In this document: positions 29,093 through 37,942 of the stretch, in pieces
Layout of the letters: each line of letters begins with the position of its first letter
Position numbering within the stretch: position 1 is the first letter of the stretch
Assembly (NCBI RefSeq): GCF_023094165.1
Contig: NZ_JALMDK010000003.1
Location: 682,001-746,000 of the forward strand
Direction of reading: 5' to 3'
DNA from: Crossiella sp. S99.2
GTDB taxonomy: Bacteria; Actinomycetota; Actinomycetes; Mycobacteriales; Pseudonocardiaceae
DNA length: 64,000 nt
Made by a program: the position numbers and the translations under genes
The notes under the pieces: model-generated
Told to the model about the DNA's origin: nothing
Seen by the model: only the letters and a program-made list of their open reading frames with translations
Databases searched by the model: none

Positions 29093-29190
29093 GGCGAGTT
29101 GGCCAAACTGGTACGCCAGTTTGGCCCAAGTGGGCGTACCAGTTGGGCCAAGTGGTACGAGTTCGGCCAAGACTGGGTACGACAACGGCC
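29093..29190. repeat. Array of GTAC/TTGGCC palindromic repeats upstream of the SWIM operon
   Basis: This non-coding stretch holds GTAC at 29111, 29136, 29155 and 29177, alternating with TTGGCC-type cores (TTGGCCAA at 29099, TTGGCCCAA at 29121, TTGGGCCAA at 29143, TCGGCCAA at 29163). The unit at 29111-29141 is near-palindromic, GTACGCC at one end and GGCGTAC toward the other. It recurs at 52238-52268 with 28 of 31 bases identical. It lies between the PucR stop and the SWIM operon start, so it may carry operator sites for that operon. Confidence 0.7.
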
Positions 29191-29225
29191 AACACGCCGC
29201 CCTTAGCGGCCAACACGGTGGGTGG

Positions 29226-30875
29226 TTAGCCGCGCCAGAGGCGGAGTTGGAGCATGGCGGCGAAGCGGGCTGCGGGGTCGGTGAGGTCGAGGTCGCCTAC
29301 CTCGGCCAGGCGGCGCAGGCGGTAGCGGAAGGTGTTGGGGTGCACGAAGACCGCGGCGGAGGCGGCTGCCACGTCGCCGAAGGCGTCCAGCCAGGCGCTG
29401 AGGGTTTCCACCAGTGCGCTGTTGTGTTTGCGGTCGTAGGCCAGCAGGCGGGCGACGGGGCCGATGAGGGTGTCGCCGCGTTCGGCGATCAGGTCGGCGA
29501 GTTCGAGTAGCAGGCCCTCGCTGTGCACCTCGCTGACCCGCGCCACCGGGTGCCTGCCTCGGCCGGCCCGCAGCACCCGCAGCACCAGGTCGGCGCCGGC
29601 GCGGGAGCGAGTCAGGGCCATGCCGTCCACGGCGAGCGGGCCGATGCCGACCAGGATGGGCAGCCGGTCGCCGACCCGGCCGTGGAAGTCGGTGGCGATG
29701 CGGTGCACCCGCTCCTCGGCGGCCGGATCATCTTGGGGCACCGGCAGGATCGCGTAGGCGACATCGCCGACGAGGGCGGCGGCGGCGCGTGGGTGCACGG
29801 CGCTGAGGTGCATGGCCAGGGCGTCGGCGATCTGCTGGCGTTCGGCGACCAGCTGGGCGTGCTGGGCCGGGTCGTCACCGTGTGACTCGGCCAGGGCGAG
29901 GGCGAGCACCACCGCGGACTGATCGGCGAGGCCCAGCCTGCGCACCGCCTCGGCCGCGCCGGGGCCACCTTCCATCGCGGTGCTGACCAGGTCGGCGCGC
30001 AGCCTGCGTTGCACGTCGGCGCCCGCGCGCAACCGCATCAGGTGCAGGGCGACCAGTTTGGCCGCGTCGCACAGGGTTTGCGCGCGGTCGTCGGCGAAGG
30101 GTTCGCGGACCGCGGCCCAGATGGAGCCGAGGACCTCATCGCCCGCGCGCACGGCCACCGCCATCCGGGGCAGGGTGAGCGCGCCGGGTTCCTCGCTGGG
30201 CATGGCGTCCACGAACACCGGCCGTTCGCTGCGGTAGAGCTGTTGGAACACGCCGCGGTCGGCCAGGATCTGGGCGAACCGGGCGGGCACCTGCCTGCCC
30301 AGGATGGTCTCCACCCGGGATGGGTCGGCCTGTTCCTGCCGCCCGGAGAAGGCCAGTACCCGGGAGCTGCGGTCCTCGATGGTCACCGGTGCGTCCAGCA
30401 GCGCGGCGACCGCGTTGGCCAGCGCGAACAGGTCCCCGGACGGCATGCCGCCGAGGGTTTCCGGGCCGGCTTCGCCCACCTCGCCCTCGGCGATGAGCGA
30501 GCGCAGCATGGCGGCGAGCTGGGTCCAGGAGGCGCCGCGGGCCAGGCCGAGCAGGACCACCCCGGACCGGCGCACGGCCGCGGCGATGTCCGCGTCCACC
30601 GCCACCGGCCCACGCACCACCAGCGCGGCCGCGCCCTGCCTGCCCAGCGCGTCCAGCCGGGTGACGATCTCGGCCGAGGTGTGCAGGCCGACGCCGAGCA
30701 CCAGGGCCTGGCGCGGCAGGCCCTGGTCGTCCAGCGGATCGTGGATCACCACCCCGCCGAGCTGCCCGGCCGGGCCGGGGTCGCCGCAGACCAGGTCGAC
30801 GAGGGTGCTGCCGAGGTCGTCCAGTACGCGGCCGAGTCCGGCCCGGGGGCTGCCCATCAGCTGATTGTCCGCCAT
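29226..30875 (-). CDS. PucR-family transcriptional regulator
   Basis: A 549-residue regulator starting at ATG 30875 (CGGAG just upstream). The N-terminal 150 residues resemble the PucR sensor domain (GVVIHDPLDDQGLPRQALVLG). The middle is GAF-like. The C-terminus is the PucR helix-turn-helix (VFVHPNTFRYRLRRLAEVG, then LDLTDPAARFAAMLQLRLW). It is the last gene of the operon, 5 bases after the racemase stop. PucR proteins sense purines, amino acids or similar catabolites. Here it probably senses a peptide or D-amino-acid derived signal and regulates the operon it belongs to; that is inference. Confidence 0.9.
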   Translation of the reverse strand: MADNQLMGSPRAGLGRVLDDLGSTLVDLVCGDPGPAGQLGGVVIHDPLDDQGLPRQALVLGVGLHTSAEIVTRLDALGRQGAAALVVRGPVAVDADIAAAVRRSGVVLLGLARGASWTQLAAMLRSLIAEGEVGEAGPETLGGMPSGDLFALANAVAALLDAPVTIEDRSSRVLAFSGRQEQADPSRVETILGRQVPARFAQILADRGVFQQLYRSERPVFVDAMPSEEPGALTLPRMAVAVRAGDEVLGSIWAAVREPFADDRAQTLCDAAKLVALHLMRLRAGADVQRRLRADLVSTAMEGGPGAAEAVRRLGLADQSAVVLALALAESHGDDPAQHAQLVAERQQIADALAMHLSAVHPRAAAALVGDVAYAILPVPQDDPAAEERVHRIATDFHGRVGDRLPILVGIGPLAVDGMALTRSRAGADLVLRVLRAGRGRHPVARVSEVHSEGLLLELADLIAERGDTLIGPVARLLAYDRKHNSALVETLSAWLDAFGDVAAASAAVFVHPNTFRYRLRRLAEVGDLDLTDPAARFAAMLQLRLWRG

Positions 30876-30880
30876 CTCCG

Positions 30881-31987
30881 CTACAAAGGAACCCACTCGG
30901 TCCCGACGGTGACCGCCGCGAGGGCGTCCGGGATCGGGGTGACGCCGAGGCCCGGTCCGCTGGGGACACTGAGGTGCCCGTCCTGGAGCACGAACGGTTC
31001 GGTGATGTCGGTGCGGTAGTAGCGGTCGGAGGCCGAGGTGTCGCCGGGCAGGGTGAATCCGGGCAGCGCGGCCAGCGCCACGTTCGCGGCCCGGCCCAGT
31101 CCGGTTTCCAGCATGCCGCCGCGCCACACCGCGATCCCGTGCGCCGCGCAGAGGTCGTGGATCCGGCGGGCCTCCAGGTAGCCGCCGACCCTGGCGGGTT
31201 TGATGTTGACGATCTGGCAGGCGCCCAGGGTGATCGCGTCCGCGGCGGTCTGCGCGGAGGTGATCGACTCGTCCAGGCAGACCGGGGTGCGGATGAGCTT
31301 GGCCAGGTGGGCGTGCGCGAGGATCTGTTCCTCGGGCAGTGGTTGTTCGATCAGCAGCAGGTCGAATGGGTCCAGCCGGGCCAGGTGGCGGGCGTCGGCG
31401 AGGGTGTAGGCGGTGTTGGCGTCGACCTGGAGCGGGAATTCGTCGCCGAAGTGCTCGCGGACCGCCCGCACCGGCTCGACGTCCCAGCCGGGTTCGATCT
31501 TGAGTTTGATCCGCCGGTAGCCCTGGTCCAGGTAGCCGCCAACCGCCTCCAGGAGTTCCGGGATGGAGTCCATGATGCCCACCGACACTCCGCAGGGCAC
31601 CCGGTCCCGCACCGCGCCCAGTTCCCGGGACAGCGGCACTCCCCTGGCGCGCAGCTCGGCGTCCAGGACGGCCATTTCCAGTGCTCCCTTGGCCATCCGG
31701 TGCCCGTGGTACTTGGCCAGGGCGGGTGCGACCGCGGTGGCGTCCAGGTGTTCGCGGCGGGCCAGGGCGGGGAGCAGGAACTGGCGGAGCACGTCCACGC
31801 AGCCGTCGAGGTATTCCGGCGAGTACACCGGATCAACCATCGCCGGGCATTCGCCCCAGCCTTCGGCCTCGTCGGTGACCACGCGCAGCAGCAGGGTCGA
31901 GCGCGTGGTCTGGGTGCCGAAGGAGGTGCGGAACGGGGCGACCAGGGGCAGTTCGATCCGCCGCAGTTCCACGCCGAGGAGTTTCAC
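30881..31987 (-). CDS. N-succinylamino acid racemase / o-succinylbenzoate synthase-like enzyme
   Basis: A 368-residue enolase-superfamily enzyme. The sequence is very close to the Amycolatopsis N-acylamino acid racemase as I remember it, including KLLGVELRRIELPLVAPFRT and the block GHRMAKGALEMAVLDAELRA. The catalytic lysines K163 (KLKIEPGWD) and K263 (NIKPARVGG) and Mg ligands D189, E214 and D239 sit at the positions known for that enzyme. The GTG at 31987 overlaps the stop of the GNAT gene. In Geobacillus kaustophilus, a GNAT N-succinyltransferase, this racemase and a desuccinylase convert D- to L-amino acids. The GNAT neighbour and absence of other men genes favour that role over menaquinone synthesis. 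Confidence 0.92.
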   Translation of the reverse strand: MKLLGVELRRIELPLVAPFRTSFGTQTTRSTLLLRVVTDEAEGWGECPAMVDPVYSPEYLDGCVDVLRQFLLPALARREHLDATAVAPALAKYHGHRMAKGALEMAVLDAELRARGVPLSRELGAVRDRVPCGVSVGIMDSIPELLEAVGGYLDQGYRRIKLKIEPGWDVEPVRAVREHFGDEFPLQVDANTAYTLADARHLARLDPFDLLLIEQPLPEEQILAHAHLAKLIRTPVCLDESITSAQTAADAITLGACQIVNIKPARVGGYLEARRIHDLCAAHGIAVWRGGMLETGLGRAANVALAALPGFTLPGDTSASDRYYRTDITEPFVLQDGHLSVPSGPGLGVTPIPDALAAVTVGTEWVPL

Positions 31988-32793
31988 GATTCCGCGTTCC
32001 TTTCCACTACGTACCAGCCTGTTCGATCGAATCCGGTAACTCGGGCGCCTTCGGCGAGCAGCCCGCCGAGCACCTCGCGCACGGCCAGTCGCCACTGCGC
32101 CGCGGCCACCGGATCGGCCACCCGCAACGCCTCGATGTCCGCGGGCACCGCGACCAGCACGGTCCGGCGGCCGGAGTCGTTGCCGCGCAACGGCATCCCA
32201 CAGTCGGAGATGCCGAGCCCGATGGCCGCACCGGTGGTGTCGACCTGCCGCCGGCGCCCGGCACTGGCCGCGATGACCGCGGGGTCGGTCAGCCGCCAGC
32301 GCACCAGCAGCCGGTCGCTGGCCCCGGTGCCGTTGAGGTCATCGCGCAGGTGGCCGTAGAAGTCGGGCAGGTACTCGGCCACGCCCGCGGCGAGTTTGCC
32401 CAGGTTGAAGTAGGCGTTGCGGCGGACCAGCGGGTCGAAGGTCCAGCACACCTCGGTGATCCCGTGCCGCAACGCCCAGGCCCGCTGATCCAGTTTGAGC
32501 GCGTATCCCACGTCGCGGCCACGCTGGTGCGCCGCCACCCCGGCGATGTGGCTGTGCAGCGAGCGTTCGGCGGGCGGGGAGCAGAACCCGGCGCAGGCGC
32601 CGACCAGCTCCCCTCCGTCGAAGGCGCCCGCGACGTAGCCGCCCGACTTGGTCAGCGCCCGCAGCAGTTCGGCGGTGATCGGCGGGTGCTGCCCGGCCGC
32701 GGGCCGCCAGATCTGCTCGTACAACCGTTGGACGGCAAGGAGTTCGCCGAAGTCGTCGAGCTGCCGGATGGCGAACCCGGTTGATGTGTCCAC
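31984..32793 (-). CDS. GNAT acyltransferase, probable succinyl-CoA:D-amino acid N-succinyltransferase
   Basis: A 269-residue GNAT-fold protein starting at GTG 32793, directly against the stop of the upstream peptidase gene. The acetyl-CoA region is seen in FDGGELVGACAGFC and SHIAGVAAHQRGRDVGYALK (the R/Q-x-x-G-x-G/A-type loop is diverged: QRGRDVGYA). A WTFDPLVRRNAYFNLGKLA motif is typical of the COG3375-like group found beside N-succinylamino acid racemases. Its GTGA overlap with the racemase start implies coupled expression. Family plus context suggest it succinylates D-amino acids to feed the racemase; acceptor and donor are not proven. Confidence 0.85.
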   Translation of the reverse strand: MDTSTGFAIRQLDDFGELLAVQRLYEQIWRPAAGQHPPITAELLRALTKSGGYVAGAFDGGELVGACAGFCSPPAERSLHSHIAGVAAHQRGRDVGYALKLDQRAWALRHGITEVCWTFDPLVRRNAYFNLGKLAAGVAEYLPDFYGHLRDDLNGTGASDRLLVRWRLTDPAVIAASAGRRRQVDTTGAAIGLGISDCGMPLRGNDSGRRTVLVAVPADIEALRVADPVAAAQWRLAVREVLGGLLAEGARVTGFDRTGWYVVERNAES

Positions 32794-35700
32794 TTAGGAC
32801 ACCTTGGGAGTGGCCCGCACGCCGAGGTGCACGTACGGCTCACCGGTGGGCAGCGCGTAGAAGGTCACCGACATCCACGCCTTGGCTCCCGGCATCCGGC
32901 AGACGAACAGCGAATCGGTGATCGGCGTCAGGTCGAACTCCCGCGGTGGTTCCGGGGCCAGCTCGGCCATCGGCCCGGTGATCGTCATCCGCAGCCGCAG
33001 TCCCGTATCGCCCTCGAACACCTCGATCAGCTGGCCTGCCCGCTCGTACCGGCCGAGGTGCCGGGCGGCGTTGACCACCGGCGGTTCCGGCGCGGGTTCC
33101 AGCGGTGCGGGCATGGTGATTCCGGCCAGTTCGGCGAAGATCTCCCGGTACAGCGCCAGGAACAGGTCCCTGGTCTGGCCGCCGTTGGTGAGCAGGGTGA
33201 CCGCGATGCCGGCCTCGGGCAGCACTCGCAGGAACGCGGACTGGCCGATGGTGTTGCCGTCGTGGCCGATCAGCCGGTGCCCGTCCCAGCCGAACCGGAT
33301 CCAGCCCAGGCCCCAGGAATCGCCGAGCACGTGCGGGTCCGGCACCTCGGTCTGCTTGTCGGTCATGGCCAGCGCGGACTCGGCGGAGAGCACCCGGGTG
33401 CCGTCGGCGGCGAGCCCCCCGGACAGGTGCATGCGGGCGAAAGTGAGCACATCGGCGGTGCTGGCGAAGATCAGCCCGGCCGGTCCGCAGGACCGCGGCA
33501 GCGTCCAGGCCGGGGCGGGCTTGGCCTCGCCTTCGCCGACGTGGCCGACCGCGGCCCGGTACAGCAGGGCTTCCTCGGGCAGGGTGCCGGTGTGGGTCAG
33601 GCCGAGTGGCTCGATCAGCTGCTCGCGCAGGGCCGCGTCCCAGGTCAGCCCAGTCAGTTTCTCGATCACCCGGCCGGCCAGGATGAAGCCGGAGTTGCAG
33701 TAGGAGAAGGTCACGCCCAGCGGATGGTTGTGCTTGACCTCGGCGAGCAGATCGACATAGCGCGCAAGGCATTCGTCGCCGCGGCCGGTGTCGGTGAACA
33801 CGTCGCCGTCGATGCCGCTGGTGTGGCTGAGCAGATGCCGCATGGTGACCTTGCCGGCCGCGATCGGATCGGCCAGCCGCAATTCGGGCAGCACGTCGGC
33901 AATGGGCGCGTCCAGGTCCAGATTGCCCTCATCGACCAGGCGCAGCACCTGGGTGGCGGTCCACACCTTGCTGATCGAGCCGATCTGGAACACCGAATCG
34001 TCGGTGACCGGCACGCCGGTGGCGGTGCTGAGCACGCCGTGACTGGCCTGGACCACCTCGGCGGCGCCGTCCAGCCGCAGGATGCCCAGTCCAGCACCGG
34101 GAACGCCGTATTCCTTACACAGTGCGGACAGTCGCCGCTGCCAGTGCGCGGCGTCGATCGGCGCGCGCCGCGGCCGGCCGGGTTCGACCGCGTACTGGCG
34201 GACCCAGTCGGCCACCCGCTGGTTGAAATCGGCCCGGTGACTGGGTTTCCCGTTGAGGATGAACAGGTGGTCGCCGCCGGGGTAGCGCACCAGCCGGGTC
34301 GGCACGCCCTGTTCGCGCAACGCGGTGAACCACTGTTCGGCCTGGCCCACCGGGCAGCGATCGTCCGCCTCACCGTGCAGGATCAGCGTTGGGGTGCGCA
34401 CCTGGCCGACCTTGGTCAGCGGCGACATCGGCCCGACTTCGGCCGTGCTGCCCAGTTCCAGTTCGGTGAGGTAGTGCGCGGCGTCGGAGGTCCCGGCCAT
34501 GCTGGTGAGGTCGCTGACCACGCCGCCGGCGACCGCGGCGGCGAAACGCGGGTCCCGGCTGGTCAGGTAGCAGGTCATGAAGCCGCCGTAGCTGTACCCG
34601 GTGACGGCCAGCCGCCGCGGGTCGGCGATGCCCTCGGCGACCAGATCGTCCAGTGGTTCCAGGAAATCACGCGCGTCGTCCACGCCCCAGGCGCCGAGCG
34701 CGGCGGTGTAGAAGGCTTCGCCGTAGCCGTCGCTGGCGCGCGGGTTGAGCAGCAGCACCGCCCAGCCCTGGGCGACCAGGACCTGGTGGTAGAGGTGCAC
34801 TGGGTCGGCCGCGCCGTTCCAGGCGTTGTGCGGGCCGCCGTGGATGTCCAGCAGCAGTGGCAGCGGGCCGGTGCGGTCGGGGTCGCGCAGCAGCCAGCCG
34901 TGCACGACCACGCCGTCGGAGATGGTGAACTCGCGTTCCTCACGCAGGAACAGCTCGGCCGCGGACTCGCTGTGCCCGGTGCGGACCGCGAGTTCGCCGG
35001 TGGCCAGGTTGAGCACGGCGATCTCGGCGTAGGAGGAACGGGTGCCGAGCACGACGGCCGCGATATCGCCGCTGACCGACAGTCCGGACACCGTCTGCTC
35101 ACCGCCGATCAGCAGCCGCGGGGCGCCACCGTCCACGCCGACGGCGTAGAGGTGGGTGTAGCCGCGGTCCCTGGCGCAGAACAGCACCGTCTGGCCCTCG
35201 TCGATCAGGGTCGGCGTGCCGCCGGGGTAGCCGGGCAGGCCGGCCATCACGTTGCGGTCCAAGGGCGCGGACAGGTCGTGCACGTCGCCGCCGAGGTCCA
35301 CCCGGAGCAGGTTCTGGTGGCCGGCGGAGGTGTCGTCGCGGCCGGTCACCAGCAGTGCCGCGCCGTCGGCGGTCCAGCTCACCGTGCCCGCGACGCCGGT
35401 GGGCAGTCCGGCCAATTCCGGTTGCGCGCCAGGCTGATCAGCGGCCAGCACGTGCACCGGGGTGCGGAAGCTGAGGTCGGCGTCGACGTCCTGGGCGGCG
35501 GCGAAGGCCAGCCGGGCGCCGTCCGGGGACCAGGCCACGCTGCTCGCGTGCCAGTCGCCCGTGCTGAGCTGCCGGACTTCCTTGGTGGCCAGGTCGAGGA
35601 CATGCAGGTGGCTGCGGTAGGTGCGCAGCAGTCCGGTGCCGTCGGCCTTGTACCCCAGGCGATCGGACACCACCGGGGCGGTGCCGCGGGCGGTGCGGGC

Positions 35701-36114
35701 GGCCTCGTCCTCGCCGTCGGTGGCGGCCAGGTCCACCGCGGTGCTGAAGGCCAGCGCGCCGCCATCCGGTCGCCACACCGGGGCGCCCGCGCCCAGTGGC
35801 AGCGTGGTGAGCTGTTCGGGTTCGCCGCCGTCGGCGGGCAGCAGCCAGAGCTGGGCCGGTCCGTCCTGGGCACGCAGGAAGGCGATCCGGGTGCCGTCCG
35901 GGGACCAGGCGGGTGACCCGTCGGCGGTGCCTCTGGTGAGCTGCCGGGGTTCGCCGCCCGCGACCGGGACCGTCCACAGTGTACGGATATCGCGGTCAGC
36001 GGCCCGGTCGGTGGTGCGCAGCACGTAGACGATCCGGGTGCCGTCCGGGGAGACCGCGGGCTGTTCCGGCAGCGCGAACCCGTACAGGTCCTCGATGGTG
36101 ACTCGCTTGCTCAT
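32794..36114 (-). CDS. Fusion of S9 peptidase and beta-lactamase-fold serine hydrolase
   Basis: An 1106-residue protein with two hydrolases. Residues about 1-410 form a TolB/WD-like beta-propeller with repeated SPDGTRI-type strands. Residues about 420-640 form an S9C prolyl-oligopeptidase domain with Ser in GYSYGGF (about 508), Asp in HGEADDRCP (about 582) and His in GGDHLF (about 613). After a short linker, residues about 655-1106 are a class C beta-lactamase/DD-peptidase-like domain: SxxK in GSISKVW, YxN in SYCNSG and HDGNT replacing KTG. No signal peptide is seen, so both probably act in the cytosol. The ATG at 36114 lies 17 bases after the dipeptidase stop. It likely trims imported peptides, perhaps ones with D-residues. 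Confidence 0.9.
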   Translation of the reverse strand: MSKRVTIEDLYGFALPEQPAVSPDGTRIVYVLRTTDRAADRDIRTLWTVPVAGGEPRQLTRGTADGSPAWSPDGTRIAFLRAQDGPAQLWLLPADGGEPEQLTTLPLGAGAPVWRPDGGALAFSTAVDLAATDGEDEAARTARGTAPVVSDRLGYKADGTGLLRTYRSHLHVLDLATKEVRQLSTGDWHASSVAWSPDGARLAFAAAQDVDADLSFRTPVHVLAADQPGAQPELAGLPTGVAGTVSWTADGAALLVTGRDDTSAGHQNLLRVDLGGDVHDLSAPLDRNVMAGLPGYPGGTPTLIDEGQTVLFCARDRGYTHLYAVGVDGGAPRLLIGGEQTVSGLSVSGDIAAVVLGTRSSYAEIAVLNLATGELAVRTGHSESAAELFLREEREFTISDGVVVHGWLLRDPDRTGPLPLLLDIHGGPHNAWNGAADPVHLYHQVLVAQGWAVLLLNPRASDGYGEAFYTAALGAWGVDDARDFLEPLDDLVAEGIADPRRLAVTGYSYGGFMTCYLTSRDPRFAAAVAGGVVSDLTSMAGTSDAAHYLTELELGSTAEVGPMSPLTKVGQVRTPTLILHGEADDRCPVGQAEQWFTALREQGVPTRLVRYPGGDHLFILNGKPSHRADFNQRVADWVRQYAVEPGRPRRAPIDAAHWQRRLSALCKEYGVPGAGLGILRLDGAAEVVQASHGVLSTATGVPVTDDSVFQIGSISKVWTATQVLRLVDEGNLDLDAPIADVLPELRLADPIAAGKVTMRHLLSHTSGIDGDVFTDTGRGDECLARYVDLLAEVKHNHPLGVTFSYCNSGFILAGRVIEKLTGLTWDAALREQLIEPLGLTHTGTLPEEALLYRAAVGHVGEGEAKPAPAWTLPRSCGPAGLIFASTADVLTFARMHLSGGLAADGTRVLSAESALAMTDKQTEVPDPHVLGDSWGLGWIRFGWDGHRLIGHDGNTIGQSAFLRVLPEAGIAVTLLTNGGQTRDLFLALYREIFAELAGITMPAPLEPAPEPPVVNAARHLGRYERAGQLIEVFEGDTGLRLRMTITGPMAELAPEPPREFDLTPITDSLFVCRMPGAKAWMSVTFYALPTGEPYVHLGVRATPKVS

Positions 36115-36131
36115 GGTGCGACAGCTCCTCG

Positions 36132-37166
36132 TCAGTGGGTGGGGCGGCCGAGTTGGGCGCGGAACAGGGCCAGCACGTTGCCGCCCAGCACTTTCACGAT
36201 GTCGTCCTCGGCCCAGCCGCGGGCCAGCAGCGCCTCGGTGACCAGCGGCAGTCCGGCCGGGCCTTCCAGGCCGGGCAGGAACTGGTCGGTGGGCACGCCT
36301 TCGACCTCGGCCGCCTCGCAGCAGGGCATGACGACGTCGGCGAGGACCTCCTTGACGAAGTCCGGTCCCAGGCCCACCTTGTCCACGCCCATGACTCCGG
36401 CGATGTGCTCGATGTGGTCGATCAGCCGGTCGATCCGGTAGTCGGTCTCGTGCAGGAAGGGTGCGAAGAAGTTCACGCACACCACGCCCCCGTTGGCGGC
36501 GATGGCCCGGAGCTGCTCGTCGGTGAGGTTGCGGTGGTGATCGCGCAGGGCGCGGGCGCTGGAGTGGGTGGCGATCACCGGGCGGGTGGACAGTTCCAGC
36601 ACGTGGTCCACGCCCGCCGCGCCGAGGTGGCTGACGTCGAAGAGCATGCCGAGCCGTTCCATCTCGGCCACCGCGGCGATCCCGGCCCTGGTGAGTTTGC
36701 TGCCGGTGTGGTCCTCGCCGCTGCCGTCGGCCAGCGCGGTGCGGCCGAAGTGCGCCAGCGAGGCGATCCGCACGCCAAGGCGGGACAGGGTTTCCAGCAG
36801 TTCGACGTCCTCGCCGATGCCCGGCGCGCTCTCCAGGGCAAGCACCAGCGCGATCCGGTCCGCGCCCAGGGCGTGGTCGATGTCGTTGCCGTCACAGCAC
36901 AACTCGACCGCGTCCGGGTTGCCCTCGGCGATGCGGTGCGCGGCCTCGATCATGCGCAGGGTCTGCCGCAGCGCGCCCTCGGGCCGGTACAGGTCGTCGA
37001 TGAACACCGGCAGCACCTGCAGGTTCACCCCGCCCTGGCGCAGTTGCGGCAGCCACTGCTCGCGGAAGTAGGGCGACCAGCGCTCGACCGGGCGGCCGAC
37101 GACCGAGCAGAGCAGGTCGTTGTGCGTGTCCGCGACCACGCTGCGCCGGTGCAGGTCTTCGGTCAT
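36132..37166 (-). CDS. M19 membrane-dipeptidase family enzyme
   Basis: A 344-residue zinc dipeptidase of the renal dipeptidase family. Metal-site motifs are D-T-H15-N-D17, E111 in LALESAPG, H179 in FDVSHLG and H200 in VIATHSSARALRDHHRN. The family is known to hydrolyse dipeptides including L-D dipeptides, which fits the racemase downstream. No signal peptide is seen, so it acts on peptides already imported. Its ATGA start overlaps the ABC ATPase stop, placing it directly after the transporter genes. Confidence 0.92.
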   Translation of the reverse strand: MTEDLHRRSVVADTHNDLLCSVVGRPVERWSPYFREQWLPQLRQGGVNLQVLPVFIDDLYRPEGALRQTLRMIEAAHRIAEGNPDAVELCCDGNDIDHALGADRIALVLALESAPGIGEDVELLETLSRLGVRIASLAHFGRTALADGSGEDHTGSKLTRAGIAAVAEMERLGMLFDVSHLGAAGVDHVLELSTRPVIATHSSARALRDHHRNLTDEQLRAIAANGGVVCVNFFAPFLHETDYRIDRLIDHIEHIAGVMGVDKVGLGPDFVKEVLADVVMPCCEAAEVEGVPTDQFLPGLEGPAGLPLVTEALLARGWAEDDIVKVLGGNVLALFRAQLGRPTH

Positions 37167-37942
37167 CGGGTTGCCTCCTCGGCGAACAGCCTGGTGTGCC
37201 GGGACGGTGCGGCGGCCAGCAGTTCGCGGGTGTAGGGGTGTTGGGGGTCGTCGAGAACCTGTTGCGCCGGACCGGTTTCCACGATGCGGCCGTGCCGCAT
37301 CACCGCGATCCGGTCGCTGAGATAGCGCACCACGGCGAGGTTGTGCGAGATGAACAGCATGGTGAGGCCCAGCTCGCGGTGCAGGGCGCGGACCAGGTTG
37401 AGCACCGCGCCCTGCACCGAGACGTCCAGCGCGGAGGTGATCTCATCGGCGATGATCACCTTGGGCTGTCCGGCCAGTGCCCTGGCCAGGGCGACCCGCT
37501 GCCGCTGCCCGCCGGAGAGCCGGGCGGGCAGCATCGCGGCGCGCCCGGGGTCCAGGTTCACCAGTTCCAGCAATCGGGCCACCTCGGCCTGCCGACCGGC
37601 TTTGCCGCCGTGCGCGCCCTTGGGCATGGCCTCCATGATGGACTCGCCAATGCGCATCCGCGGGTCGAGGGAGGAGTACGGATCCTGGAACACCATCTGC
37701 AACCGGCGCTCCCGCGGTCGTAACCGCCGGATGTCCTGGCCGTCCAGGCGGACCTGCCCGCCGCTGACCGGGACGAGGCCGGCCGCGGTGCCGGCCAGGG
37801 TGGACTTGCCCGAGCCCGATTCGCCGACCAGGCCGAGGATCTCACCCGGCGCCACGGTCAGGCTGACCTCGTCCACCGCGCGCAGTCCGGCCTGCCTGCT
37901 CCCGTAGTGCACGCTGACCCGGTCGAACTCCAGCTCACTCAT
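37163..37942 (-). CDS. Oligopeptide ABC transporter ATPase (OppF/DppF type)
   Basis: A 259-residue ABC ATPase. Walker A is GESGSGKST (40-48), the signature is LSGGQRQR, Walker B is VIIADEITSALD and the switch His is in FISHNLAVV. The C-terminal DPQHPYTRELLAAAP is typical of the Opp/Dpp group. Its start overlaps the stop of the permease-ATPase fusion gene by ATGA. It would form the heterodimeric motor with the ATPase half of that fusion. Confidence 0.93.
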   Translation of the reverse strand: MSELEFDRVSVHYGSRQAGLRAVDEVSLTVAPGEILGLVGESGSGKSTLAGTAAGLVPVSGGQVRLDGQDIRRLRPRERRLQMVFQDPYSSLDPRMRIGESIMEAMPKGAHGGKAGRQAEVARLLELVNLDPGRAAMLPARLSGGQRQRVALARALAGQPKVIIADEITSALDVSVQGAVLNLVRALHRELGLTMLFISHNLAVVRYLSDRIAVMRHGRIVETGPAQQVLDDPQHPYTRELLAAAPSRHTRLFAEEATR

